Positions 12,981 through 24,100 of a stretch of DNA of 64,000 bases are shown piece by piece; the first letter of the stretch is position 1, and each line of letters opens with the position of its first letter. The translations under genes were made by a program, and so were the position numbers. A model generated the notes under the pieces. The model was not told where the DNA came from and did not search any database. It was given only the letters and a program-made list of their open reading frames with translations. The stretch is from Trogon surrucura (lineage: Eukaryota; Chordata; Aves; Trogoniformes; Trogonidae): contig CM036632.1 of NCBI GenBank assembly GCA_020746105.1, positions 5,084,001 to 5,148,000 of the forward strand, read 5' to 3'.

Positions 12981-15900
12981 AAGAGGAGTGAGGAAGAGGA
13001 GGAGGAGGGAAAGCTGCTCCTGGCAGCTTTGGGAATGGGACTGGCACGAGGCCGTGAGCTGGAGAAGGCATATTCTGGCGCAACAATAACAAAAATAATC
13101 CTCAATAGACTTATTTTTAGCCCTGCTGATGATGCTGGGACTATTTAGAGGCTGACACTGTGGTCTGGGGCTCTTTGACAAGCCTCAGTTATCTCGTGTT
13201 TTGTCCTTCGATCGTAAAACTTGTTGGGAGAGAGAGAATCATCTCTGTGCGTTGGTCAAGGACCCCATGCCTAGGATGCCTGAGCCCTTTGGTGTGACAT
13301 AAAATAACACAAATAATGATTAACCATGAATTCACTACGTCTAATACAAACTATGCAGCTGTTTAAATGGGAAAAAGGATATCTGTAAGGATGACTTTGG
13401 TCAGTCTAAGAGATGGATGTAGAATTGGGCAAGTAATTCATCAGACAAAAAGGCAGACATTTAAAATCTTTTCCAAATATACTTGGACAATATCAATGAA
13501 GAAAACCTCACCTTTGTGGAAATGAAAGGAGAGTTGATGAAGAAGAAGAGGTGATAGGGTCTTGCTATGGACAGCTCATTAAACCTCACAGGCTCCCATG
13601 GGTGAACAGGTACAGCGACAATTTTGCCCTTCTCCCAGGGCACAGCCCTCCCTGGATGTGTCCCAGCTTTGCTGTGAAAGGTCAGGAGGGACCTAGAGTC
13701 AGTGTGATGGACAACAAACAAGTAGCTCTTACATTCCAGCCCTCACAATGAAGCAACTTTTAGGGAAACTAACACAAACCATTTTTTCTAATGATTTTAA
13801 ACCCTCTCTGCAAGAAGGTTTGACCATGCAAACACATGCAGACCTATAAATTAGCTGTAAAAGCTGAAGCCCCATTGTGTAGGCAATGGCTCGCAGCACA
13901 CAAGAGCTACTCCTGGTTAACAATGGAAGGAAAGGCACTCTGCACATTTTTTATCCTTTGACACAAAGTGCAGCTGCAGGAATACCTCAAGCGGGATTTT
14001 AATAAGAGACAATCATGTTCTTGTGGCTCTGCAGAGTGGAGAATGAACCCATAGAGATAACGGGCCTGGTCTCACAGTAATGAACTTGTCAAGATAATTA
14101 AAATTATGTCTTTCTTGCACAGAAAGGGCAAGATCCTCATCTGATGCAAGCTGGCGTAGCTCCGTACAGTCAGCAGAGTCACTTCTGCTCCCACTGGAGA
14201 CTGAGCCCATGGAATTGGCAGCAATGAAATGGGATCCAGCAACTGGGCTCTGCGAATGCAGCATGGTCAGAAAGGTCAGTGTTTGGGTTTAGGCGCCAAG
14301 TTCTCATCTTTCCCCATCCAACATAAATCTGGGATTTTTGTATGTGTGTGCAAATGTCATTTAGGAGCTTAACTGAAGGCAGACAAGCTACCTGTGCAAC
14401 AGAGGAGCCAGCTTTCAGGGCTGCAGGCAAAGCAGAAAGGACTGGGTGCTAAGCAGAGGATGCAAATGAATTTTCAGAGTATGAATGATGCTGAATTTGG
14501 CCAGAAAACTGGTGCAGGGACAATGGGAGAGCAGGGTCATAAGCATGCTTGGGAAGGTGCGGGGACAGCTTTTGCTGGGTTGAGAAACACCAAAGTACAC
14601 AAAATAGCCTGGACCACGTTCCTGGAGGACTTTCAGGCAGGAAGAAGTGCTGAAAAATGACAGCCTGAAGGAAAAATGTGGAGAAGCCTCTGGCAGGAAG
14701 AGGGGAGAGCAAGCAGGCAGGATTGCCCTGCAGAGGAGGAGCGGGAGCATGCACGGGGCCGGTGTCAGGGCTTGTCGGCACAGAGGAGCATAGCAAAGCT
14801 GCTATTGTGGAATAAAATATGCTGGAATGCGGACACGCCTATTCCAGAATAAAGCTGCTTTTTCCTAATTTAACTTAATCCACTATTTGTTTTTATTATT
14901 TTTATCATCATCAGATGCAGCTAATTTGGAAAAGCTGTTCCAATTAATTTCCCTGCATAGACAAGCAGTTACATGCTGGAAAGCCTTTGTCTGTTCGGTG
15001 GCAGCCTGACCAGCAGCTTCTATTCAGTTCAAACCCAGCTCCTTTCTTCTCCCCTCTGACCATTTTTTTCTGCTTTGTCTCATCAGACCATGAAGGGAAC
15101 AGGAGTGGGAAGTTTTCTTGAGTGTGGAGCCTAGTACCCTTGTTTACAGGAAGGAGAGAAGGGAAAAAACCTGTTATTTACAGGGAGGGAAGAAAAGGAC
15201 CTCATGAGAACGACAGTCTCAGGCAATGGTTAAGGAGGCCACGATGATCTGATGGATGACCACGAAGAACCTGGCATGAGGTAGTGTCTGCTATCCCCTT
15301 TCTTTGGACTGTTTAAGCTGGGGGGGACTGCATGGCCTCAGCAGGGGCCAGGAGACAGGAGTGCACTGGGTTGTCCACATTGGAGAGACCCACAGCTTGA
15401 ATTAGGTTCCAGACAACAGCTGTTGGTGACACCAAGACTATGTTTGGGATTGAGCAGCCCCTTGGGTGCATCCACAGCTGTGTTGGATGGTGGGAGCATT
15501 CCATGTCCGGGGAGGCTACGGTTGCTGAGCTGCTCCTGGTGAGGCAGGGCCAGTGCTTGCAGAGACCAGATGTTCCAGAGGAAGCTGCTGAAGAATGATC
15601 TCTCCTTTCCTTTGGCTCGGAGATGAAAGCAGCTCTCAGGAGCTCGGGGCTATGAGGGAGTAACTGATTAACGAGTGTTGCAGCCACCAGCCCTGCAGCC
15701 GCTGTGAGAGCCGCTGTGCTGCTTTTGCACAGCTCTCTCATTAGTCCCTCTTTGGTTTTCAGACAGAGTGAGATGAACCTGTGGGGATGTACACATAGGG
15801 AAAAGCCAAAACACAAACCCCTGTCACCAAGCTGATTTTCTCTCTCTGATTCTGCAGTCTGTCTCTTTTCCTACTTTTTCCTCTTCTTTCGCCCTTTTAC

Positions 15901-17531
15901 CTTGGGAGTCTGCCATCTCCTTGCTCTATCCCACGTGGTCTTGTCCTTTGGCACTTCAAGAGTCTTGGCTTATCCTTCTCCTGACTGGTAAATGTTGGGA
16001 GACCACAGCTATGCATTCATCTCCAAAAGCAACGTAAAGAGGTCCAGTCCATCATCCTCTGTGGTCTGGACAACGGAGACAATGACAGCTGAAAGAGCTA
16101 AGCATATCCATCGCTTTTGTGGCAGGGAACTTTCAAGGGAGAGATGTTGGGGGAGAAGGATGCAAGCCAAAACCCCAAAGTCTCCAAGCTAAAAGCCAAG
16201 TGTCTTCTGCCAGATGTTGGGTGTGCTTCCAGAGACCTCAGTAGCTGATGCTGGAAGGAAGGACAGATAGTGTTTTTCCTTTCCAGGCAATTTCTACAAG
16301 TGTCTTTCCTTCTGAAGGCTTGACTATGAATCCCTTAAAATCTCTGTGCCAGATTGTTACGAGCTATTTGAGCATGCCATCAGGTCATCATCTGGTATGG
16401 TGCCTTTCTTCCCTTCTCCCTGCCAGACCTTGAAGACGGTGGTGTTGTGGGGAAGCTCATGCCCAGCCACTGAGTCAAAAAATGAAGTCTTCTGCCCCAA
16501 CAATGTATTTAATCCCTCTCACCCAGTGCTTGCTGGAGCTGTACCTCCCTGCTAGCAAAGCCTGGTACTTTGTAGGGGCAGGCCCACAAGAAAACAACAA
16601 ACAGCTTCAGTAAAAGGGACGTGCTGTCAGCCTCCCTCCCTTCTCCTGCTAGTGATTGTACAGTCCTGATTTCCACACTGAGACTCTGATCTGCAAGTCG
16701 TATTCGAGACCATAAAACAGAGATTAGCTCTTATCTCTGGCAGGCAGCAATATTAGGCACCAGCCCTTGCTCCAGAGTGTTGGCAGCCAAGGACCAGCCC
16801 AGCACATGAAGATGAATTTGCTGGAAGAGAAGGAGGTAAACAACATGGGGAAAACCAGTTGTGGGAGGTGAACCTGGAGCATGGGATGATGCCAACCTGC
16901 CTTAGGCTGCAAAGGAGCCTCGAGCCACGGCGCAGGGTGAGAGGCAGGGGAGGAAGCGGTGATTAGACACCAGCACCTGCAATCAAGAAGCAGGAAACGT
17001 GATCACCGGGAAGTGCTCGCCTCTCTTACCGTGCGCGATAAGCCGCTGAGTGCCCCATGGAGCAGGCACCCAGCCCTTCCTTGCCCCTCTGGCACGGTAC
17101 CCGGTGGGCAGCACACCGGGAGCTGGTTCTTGCTGCTGAGCCACTTGCAAGGGCTCCCCTGGTTTCCAGTGTCCGCTGCTTGCCAGGGCTCCTACAGAAA
17201 TCCCCACGCTTGTTGGCTTGCAGGAGGGGTGTCCCAACAGGGAGGTGTTCCCAGCATCAGTCCTTCCCATTCCCTGGCAGTGGGGTATCTGTGTACTTGG
17301 GTGGAGGAGCTGTGCAGACAGGCAAAAAACTCAGGGCTGGTTTGGAGTCTTACTCACAGCAAGACAAACACAGCTCTGCTTACGTTGGGTTTTGGATCAA
17401 TTCAGCAGTGGCGTGTATGGGAGCAGGCTGTGGTCATCAGATGGCTGCAGGAGAGAAACAGTAAGAGAAGGAGAGTGAAAGAGAGGAGGCAGAGAGGTAA
17501 AAACAAAGAGAAAGAAAGTGAATCAAGAGAA

Positions 17532-17781
17532 AGAGGAGAGGAGAGGAGAGGAGAGGAGAGGAGAGGAGAGGAGAGGAGAGGAGAGGAGAGGAGAGGAGAG
17601 GAGAGGAGAGGAGAGGAGAGGAGAGGAGAGGAGAGGAGAGGAGAGGAGAGGAGAGGAGAGGAGAGGAGAGGAGAGGAGAGGAGAGGAGAGGAGAGGAGAG
17701 GAGAGGAGAGGAGAGGAGAGGAGAGGAGAGGAGAGGAGAGGAGAGGAGAGGAGAGGAGAGGAGAGGAGAGGAGAGGAGAGG
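17532..17781 (+). repeat. Pentanucleotide microsatellite (GAGAG)n, about 50 units
   Basis: A perfect 5-bp period of GAGAG runs for 250 bp. It is the first half of a compound tract and lies in a homopurine run starting at about 17525. The long open frames across it, rich in Glu-Arg-Gly on one strand and Leu-Ser-Ser on the other, arise because a 5-bp repeat without stop codons stays open in several frames. They are not genes. Confidence 0.99.
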
Positions 17782-17782
17782 G

Positions 17783-17976
17783 AAGAAAAGAAAAGAAAAG
17801 AAAAGAAAAGAAAAGAAAAGAAAAGAAAAGAAAAGAAAAGAAAAGAAAAGAAAAGAAAAGAAAAGAAAAGAAAAGAAAAGAAAAGAAAAGAAAAGAAAAG
17901 AAAAGAAAAGAAAAGAAAAGAAAAGAAAAGAAAAGAAAAGAAAAGAAAAGAAAAGAAAAGAAAAGAAAAGAAAAGA
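17783..17976 (+). repeat. Pentanucleotide microsatellite (GAAAA)n, about 39 units
   Basis: A perfect 5-bp period of AAAAG runs for 194 bp, abutting the GAGAG tract with a single intervening G. The two differ by one A/G change per unit, so one probably arose from the other and then expanded separately. Together they form about 450 bp of uninterrupted purine on the plus strand, a composition able to form triplex (H-) DNA and prone to length change and assembly error. Confidence 0.99.
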
Positions 17977-18923
17977 CCCCACCACTCTGTGAAAGCCTTA
18001 AACCTGCCTCTTTATCTCCCTAATCTGTATTTCCCCCCCAAAGCCTCTTTCTCTACAGGATGAAAGCAGATTTCTCCTCTTTATTTTCGTTTTCTGTGTC
18101 CTTTAGGAAGGCATTTGCTCGAGACTAATTGAATTTTCTGCCCGTGGAGAGAAAGACATGACACAGAGTGAGTTAAAGTCCGACACCAGGACAGGGCACA
18201 GGAGCCGTGTTAACTGGTGTGGGGGACAGCCCCTCACTTAACAAAAGTGTTTAATTCTGTCCCCTCTTGTTAAGAAGGGGCGGAAGGAGGGGATATTTAT
18301 TCTGTTCTTTTCTCAAGGTTTTTCCTTTCGGGTCACAAAGTGCCCCCCACGCTCCCGGCCCCCCTCCTCTCCCTGCTTTTGTGGCAGCAGCAGCTGGTGG
18401 GTTGCAAAGGGGACAGGCTTTGTCTTTTGACACACTTGAACATTTCTGTGCAGAGCTGGGGAAACCTTTCCCTTCTGCACCTCTCGCCTTTCTGGGTGAC
18501 AAGGAGGGAGCGAGGGGCAAGCGGTGGAGTTACGGCCGAGGGGATAAAACGGCACAAAGGGGTGAGGAGCTGCGGCGGATGAGGGATCGGGGCCGGGCTG
18601 TGCGGTGTTGCAGCGAGCAGATGGTGATGGGCTCTGGGGAGGGGGTGGGATGGCCCCGAATGCCAGGGAGGCTTGTGTCGAGCAACCAGTTGAACAGAGA
18701 GGGGAAGAAAGCAATGCAAGAGGCAGCAATCCCATAAAGGAGAGTGCAGGGCCTGCCTCTTCCCAAATCCAACAAAGAGACCTCTTCTTTCCCTTTGTCA
18801 CCCTCCCACGGCTGGGCCCCAGTTAATCTTCTGGCCAAGACACGTGGAGGATTCGCTTGGTTTGTGCTACAAGTCCATAAAAAGAGCTCCTTTTTTCTGC
18901 AAGCAACACCCCCGAGTCCTCCG

Positions 18924-18985
18924 CGAAGGGTGTGCAAAGCTTTTGGTCCCTCCACAAAGGGTGTGGAGACCCTTTGGTCTCTCCA
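18924..18985 (+). repeat. Imperfect 31-bp tandem duplication
   Basis: Copy 1 (18924-18954) and copy 2 (18955-18985) share the core AAGGGTGTG and the end CTCCA, with a handful of substitutions between them. This is a local duplication of two units with no sign of further expansion. Confidence 0.8.
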
Positions 18986-21121
18986 CACCTCCTCCAGGGA
19001 TGGGACATTGAGGTTGATGCCCAGGATGCCATACAGCTGTGTCTGACGCCAACATGAGGAACAACATGGTGCAACCCAGCAGCAGTGGCCAGGGGCTAGG
19101 AAGGAATCAGGTTCCATGAAGGCATGAGCAGGAAATTGGGGCTTGCCCCCTGAGCTAACCCCACAGCAGTTAGTATAACCTGGCTGTGTCCGCTCTGCAC
19201 CATATGGGTTTGCAGCCTGGAAATGGCCCTGGTACTTTCTATGTCCTGAGCAAATCTAAAAGTAGAAAGCTAAAAGCCAGCTTAAAGTAGACAGCTAAAA
19301 ACAATCTCTCTCAATGAGCTCACAGCTTCAGTTCACAACTAAATCATTCCACTGTCTTCCCCATGACCAAGTACCTTATGTGAGACCCCCAGCCCTTACC
19401 CTGGGAGAACATCATGTCTATTTTCTGCAGTGAAAACCAAATTGCTCTTATTGGCTGTTTATCTACACTGATACCCAACAGCCTGCACTGGGAGAAGGTC
19501 CTTCCTTCTCAGGCTGAAGATAGGAGCATGGGTGGACACTGAAGGATAAGCCTCCCAAATTGCAGCCAGCCTGATTAAAGTCTACCCAGCTTCCTTACAC
19601 TGGTGCAAACTGGCAGCTTCAGCAAGTGGACACTGGAGTAAAACCAGTATGAGGTGAATGAGAGCAGAGATGTGAATTTTAACCTTCGTGCAGCACCAGA
19701 CATATACACGAGGCTTTGGGAAATGCCTGCTTCCGCAGGAGCTTTCAGGAGAGTTCTTATGAATAAAAAATAAATAGATACATTCATTATCCAAATTGCC
19801 TTATTTTTGTGGTGCCTCTTGAGTAAACCCACTTCTGAGGCTGTCCTAATTGCTTTGCAATAGAGCAGAGATAAATATTTATCAAACAAGTGCATCAGGA
19901 AACCACAGTTCAGAGAGCCAGTATCGGGCGATGTGTCTCAGGAAGGATGAGTCTGAGTGGTTGTAGCTTGCTGACCCGTCAGGCTTCCTCCCTCACACGA
20001 GGCAGAGCTTCACCCAAGCCCAGACCCACGTTGCACCATACCAGTCAAATGCCATTGCTGAGTGCAGGTCATGCAGAGCCTGAGGAGGACTCCATGCTAG
20101 AGTACCCCTCTCATTGCCCTGTCTGACCGACCTGGTGTTTTCTGACACCTTTTCTTCCTCTGACTTCATGGCTTCGCTCACTTTCTATTAAAAACCCCAG
20201 AGATGTGACCCATATTCCTCTGGGAGCCCCAGTGCTAAAAGAGGCCCACATGCAAATATTTAGCTGCACTATTATTAGTGCAGGAACATCCAACCAGATG
20301 GCAATGTTTCTAGGTTTTATTGTGCAAAACTGGCTTCTTGGAACAAAAAAAAAAAGGCTGGGATGGAGCTTCGGGGTTGCCCGTGGCTCCCTGAGATCCT
20401 GAAGTGCTGAGCCAAGGCAGCAGGACATGTGGGACAAGGGCTTTCTATCACATCTTGCGCACGTGGGACATCCCAACAGCAAGCAGCATCTCATCTAAAA
20501 AGGGAGGAAGTGATGCCGACAATCAAAGACTGAGGAGAGGGCTGGCCTGCATGCATTCGCAGCATGGGTGTGCAGATCTCCCCTTTCTCTGACCATACTT
20601 GATCCCTCAGCAGAGAAGAAGCGTTTTGAATTGACCACAACCCACTACGTGCGATCCACAGCCAGAGAGGGCAGAAACCCCTCAACATCAGCATTAAGCA
20701 GCCTCAAGAGCAAAGAGCCAAATTTCCATCACTGCACTGGTTGTGCCCAGCCTCTAAAAAACTTATCCTCCCAGCAACACTCTCTCAAGCTAGAAATACC
20801 CGAAGAGATGGTTTTAATGCCGAGCACAAGTCAGCTGAAGTGCTGGTCTAAACTTCAGATGGATGACATTCCCATTTAATTGGGAGTGGGTGTTTTTTTT
20901 GACTCATGCAAAGGGCATGCTATTTTTATAGTGAGTTGATTTCAGATCACAGACTCCTTATGTTAGGCTTTGCACATACATCTAATGAAAGCCAGGTCCC
21001 GCCTAAAAGCCCATACAATGGGCTGTGAATCGGGAAGAGCGCTTAGAAACATCTCACCCAGGGGCTTTGCGAGGTTGCCCGCCAGGGTCTGTTTTTTCCA
21101 TCCTCACTCATGTCGAAGAAG

Positions 21122-21152
21122 TTAAATATTTACTGGAGCCATTAAATATTTA
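21122..21152 (+). promoter_or_regulatory. Two identical TTAAATATTTA boxes 20 bp apart
   Basis: TTAAATATTTA occurs at 21122-21132 and again at 21142-21152. Each contains the palindrome TAAATATTTA, and the 20-bp centre spacing is close to two helical turns, so both face the same side of the DNA. The A/T core resembles forkhead/MEF2-type sites in a general way. Function is inferred only from the repetition and phasing; no gene is adjacent. Confidence 0.25.
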
Positions 21153-24100
21153 TGCTAAGCTGCTCCTCCCATGGGGAGGCATCCTATCGCCGGCTCCCGG
21201 GGGTCTGTGGCCAACTCGCTCACGTGCCTGAGCTCAGCTCAGCTCCGCTCCAGAGTGCAAACATGTGGGGATTTCATGGGGCTGTCATGTCTCATATGGA
21301 GGTGAAGGCTCTGGCTTTGACACCAATAGTGCTATTAGGTGATGTAGTTGACTGTTCTTTGGGTGTCTTCCTTAAAGATCAAGTACTTTGGGAAGGTGTG
21401 TGGCACTCTTGGCTGTCCTTTCCCCTGTGGTTTGCAATGTCAGCTTGTACCAGATGTGTGGGAAGCTGGGTGAGAACATCCACCCTGACTCAGTTACGGC
21501 TCCCTCTGTCCTCCCAGCAGGTTACCAGCACCACTGGGAGAGCAGCAGGACTTGAAGCAGCACATCCCTAATCCATAGCAACCAAGGAGACCCACGGTCG
21601 ACACAGGAAGAGCAGGAAATGTGGTGGCAATGTCACACTTCGCTGGTCTGCAAAGCACAAGCCAAATGGGAGAAGCTCCATCCCCAGGGATGCCAGCAGC
21701 AGCCCCAGGACGGGCTCCCCACTGCTACCCGGGCTGAGCGGGTTAACGCTGCCGTGCCTCCCCACTGGAGCAGGGCCAGAGGAAAAAAGGCTCCACCGTT
21801 TCCCCGTCCGCCTGGAAAACAGGCCGGCTGTTTTCTCCAGCGGCAGAAGGCTGTTTATTCTGGGCCAGATTCAACAGCGCGTTGTGTTCCCCCCTGCCCC
21901 GAGCCCCAGCCCACGGGGAGGCTGAAGGGCACAACCTGCTTGGGGGGGGGGGCCGGCTCTCTCCCCGCCTGGCGTGACGCCCCCGGGCGCCACTCTGCCC
22001 TTCCTGTCCCCGTCCCTTTCCTTTCCTCCCCGTCCCACTCTGTTCGAGGCTGGGGACGCCCTTTCCTGCCCGGCACCCGGCTGGCCCGACAGCAGAGACG
22101 GTGCCACCGACTGCTCTGGCACCGGCCCTGCTTCCCGTTCCTGGCCAAAGCCCTGCCACGTTATCACCCTCTCCACTGTGGTATCAACCTGAATAATGTG
22201 CCTGGGAAACAGAGAAAGAAGAAGAAAAGAAAAAGAAAAGAAGAAACCAGCCTTTGTCTCAAGCTCACCAAAGGGAGCGACAGCGCGCAAGGGTTTGGCT
22301 CGCTTTCTCGCCAGTTCTTTTCCCAGCAGAGTGATAAGAGACAGGGTGAGTGCAATCACAAGTAGAGCAGGTCCCAGCGGCTCAGTCGGCTCTGGGCCGG
22401 GACGGCTGAGGGACACTGAGTGCTCCACAGGGACATATTTCCAAAATAAAGTCATTCTGGTGCTCCTCCAGTACCGCCAGCCACCCGACAGCCTGCTGCA
22501 AAGCATCACTGCCTCCTCCACGGCCAAAATAAAGCTGTGAGGAGCCCTGACCCGGCAGAGGCACATCTGAGTGCTCCCCAGGCACCCCCCTCCCCCAGCC
22601 ATGGCAGTTTTTGGTGCAGAGAGCAACACATGGACTTGGCCAGACAAGCCCGCAGTCACCGCAGTCCTGTGTTTTCCTCCTCCCTCTCACCCTCTCCATC
22701 TCTCATTTCTCCACCAGCATCGCTGCCTTCCTCCCTGGGTACATCCACACATGCTCAACAGGACGCAGATGTGGTCCATGCTTTAGCCTGGTTTGCTCAT
22801 TGCAAACGGAACACCGGGTGGATGGTTTGGGTCGAAAACACAGCTGGTGTTGGAGATGGGCAGCTCGAAGGTCAGTTTTGAGCCCACTCCTCAGCTCACA
22901 GCACTATATAGTATACCCAGCCTGCTGGAGGATGAGGTCCGTGGGTTTTGGTCGTTGGGGGACTGAGAACAATTTCAAGCATACAAGCCATTAGTGTGAG
23001 ATACCAGTTGTCCTGGGAGAGGGCTTTGGAGGAACTTGCTGGCTGGAAATTAAGGCTGGGAGAGGTTTGAAGAAGCCCCAGAAGAGGCATGAGGCACAGC
23101 CTGCGGCACCTTCAAAGTCCCCCTTGCCACTCCGATCTGTCCAATATTGTCCCTGACTGCACAGCCAAGTGCCAAAGCCTCTCTCCACCCCTCAGCAGTT
23201 AATCTGCTCCATCTCCACATACATGGATGAAAAGCAAGCCCTGTCAATCTGCTCTCCTGTGGGATCTCACTCATTTAACGTTTTTCCATGCTGTCCTAAA
23301 GGTCTTGGAAATGACCGGGATTGGGAGATCATTCACCCCGATGCAATGGTATCCTACAAGGGCCCCTGGAAGATACCTTAAGTTCTTCACAGAACAACCC
23401 CTGAAATCAGCATGCCCCACAGGGTTTGCCCACCTCAGTCTCCAACACACAGCCAGCATGCTCGGCTCCCCCTGACTGCTGTTCCCCAGCCCTTCCTCTT
23501 AGTCACCTTTTCCTTACCGTAATAAACCAAATATCAAATGGATATACAACACTGATGGCCATCCTCATTATCCTCTCATCAGCATTTAACTAACAACCCC
23601 AACAATGCCCTGATAGCAGCACCAGTAAGGCTGAGATAAGCAGCGATAACAAAAGGAAAACAATCCTCCACGGCAGCTTGTGGGGCTCGGGGTGTCCTGG
23701 CAGGCAATCCACAGACAGGCATTCAGGGTCATCCCACTGAAGAGCCCATCTCCTCATGGCGTCCACACCAAGCACTCTCAGTAGCCTGTAAAGGGCTTTC
23801 ACAAGCTGGGGGACAGCAGCTGGGATTCCCTGGATAGATCTGGGAGCCTGTGACCTTGTGTACTGCAAAAGGGATGAAGAGGAGGCCCCGATTCCCATTA
23901 GGGGAAGTTGGGACTAATGACGTTCTTACAGCCAGCACTCTTGTCTATAACAAGGAGACAGGGATGTCTGTGGGACACCGTCTGCCTGGAAACCTCATCT
24001 GAAATAGCTGTGGATACTTCCTGACCATGGCCTGTCCCTAGCTAACGTGAGCAGGAGTTGGCTTGAACCTACCAGCAAAGATGTCGGTGACATTTCGCTC

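Larger units (their letters stand above)
8487..17440. other. Intergenic DNA, no gene recognised
   Basis: No recognisable coding exon. The interval holds a promoter-like motif cluster at about 9504-9660, a GC-rich patch with a TATAAG box near 12.95 kb, poly-pyrimidine/poly-purine runs near 9.69 and 11.57 kb, and an AT-rich block at about 14.80-14.96 kb with repeated GGAAT/ATTCC words. Open frames of 100-220 codons here, such as 10926-11591, lack domain character and overlap other frames of similar length, so they are not annotated as genes. Confidence 0.6.

Noticed and set aside
16959-18063. Open frames of 354 and 181 codons (+) and 182 codons (-, 17437-17985) rich in EERRG/KEKKR or LLSSP/FLFFS
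   Set aside because: They are translations of the GAGAG and GAAAA pentanucleotide arrays, which stay open in several frames on both strands. There is no protein domain or splice evidence.
21871-22659. 262-codon minus-strand open frame
   Set aside because: Low-complexity composition in GC-rich DNA, competing frames on the other strand, and no domain similarity that I recognise.
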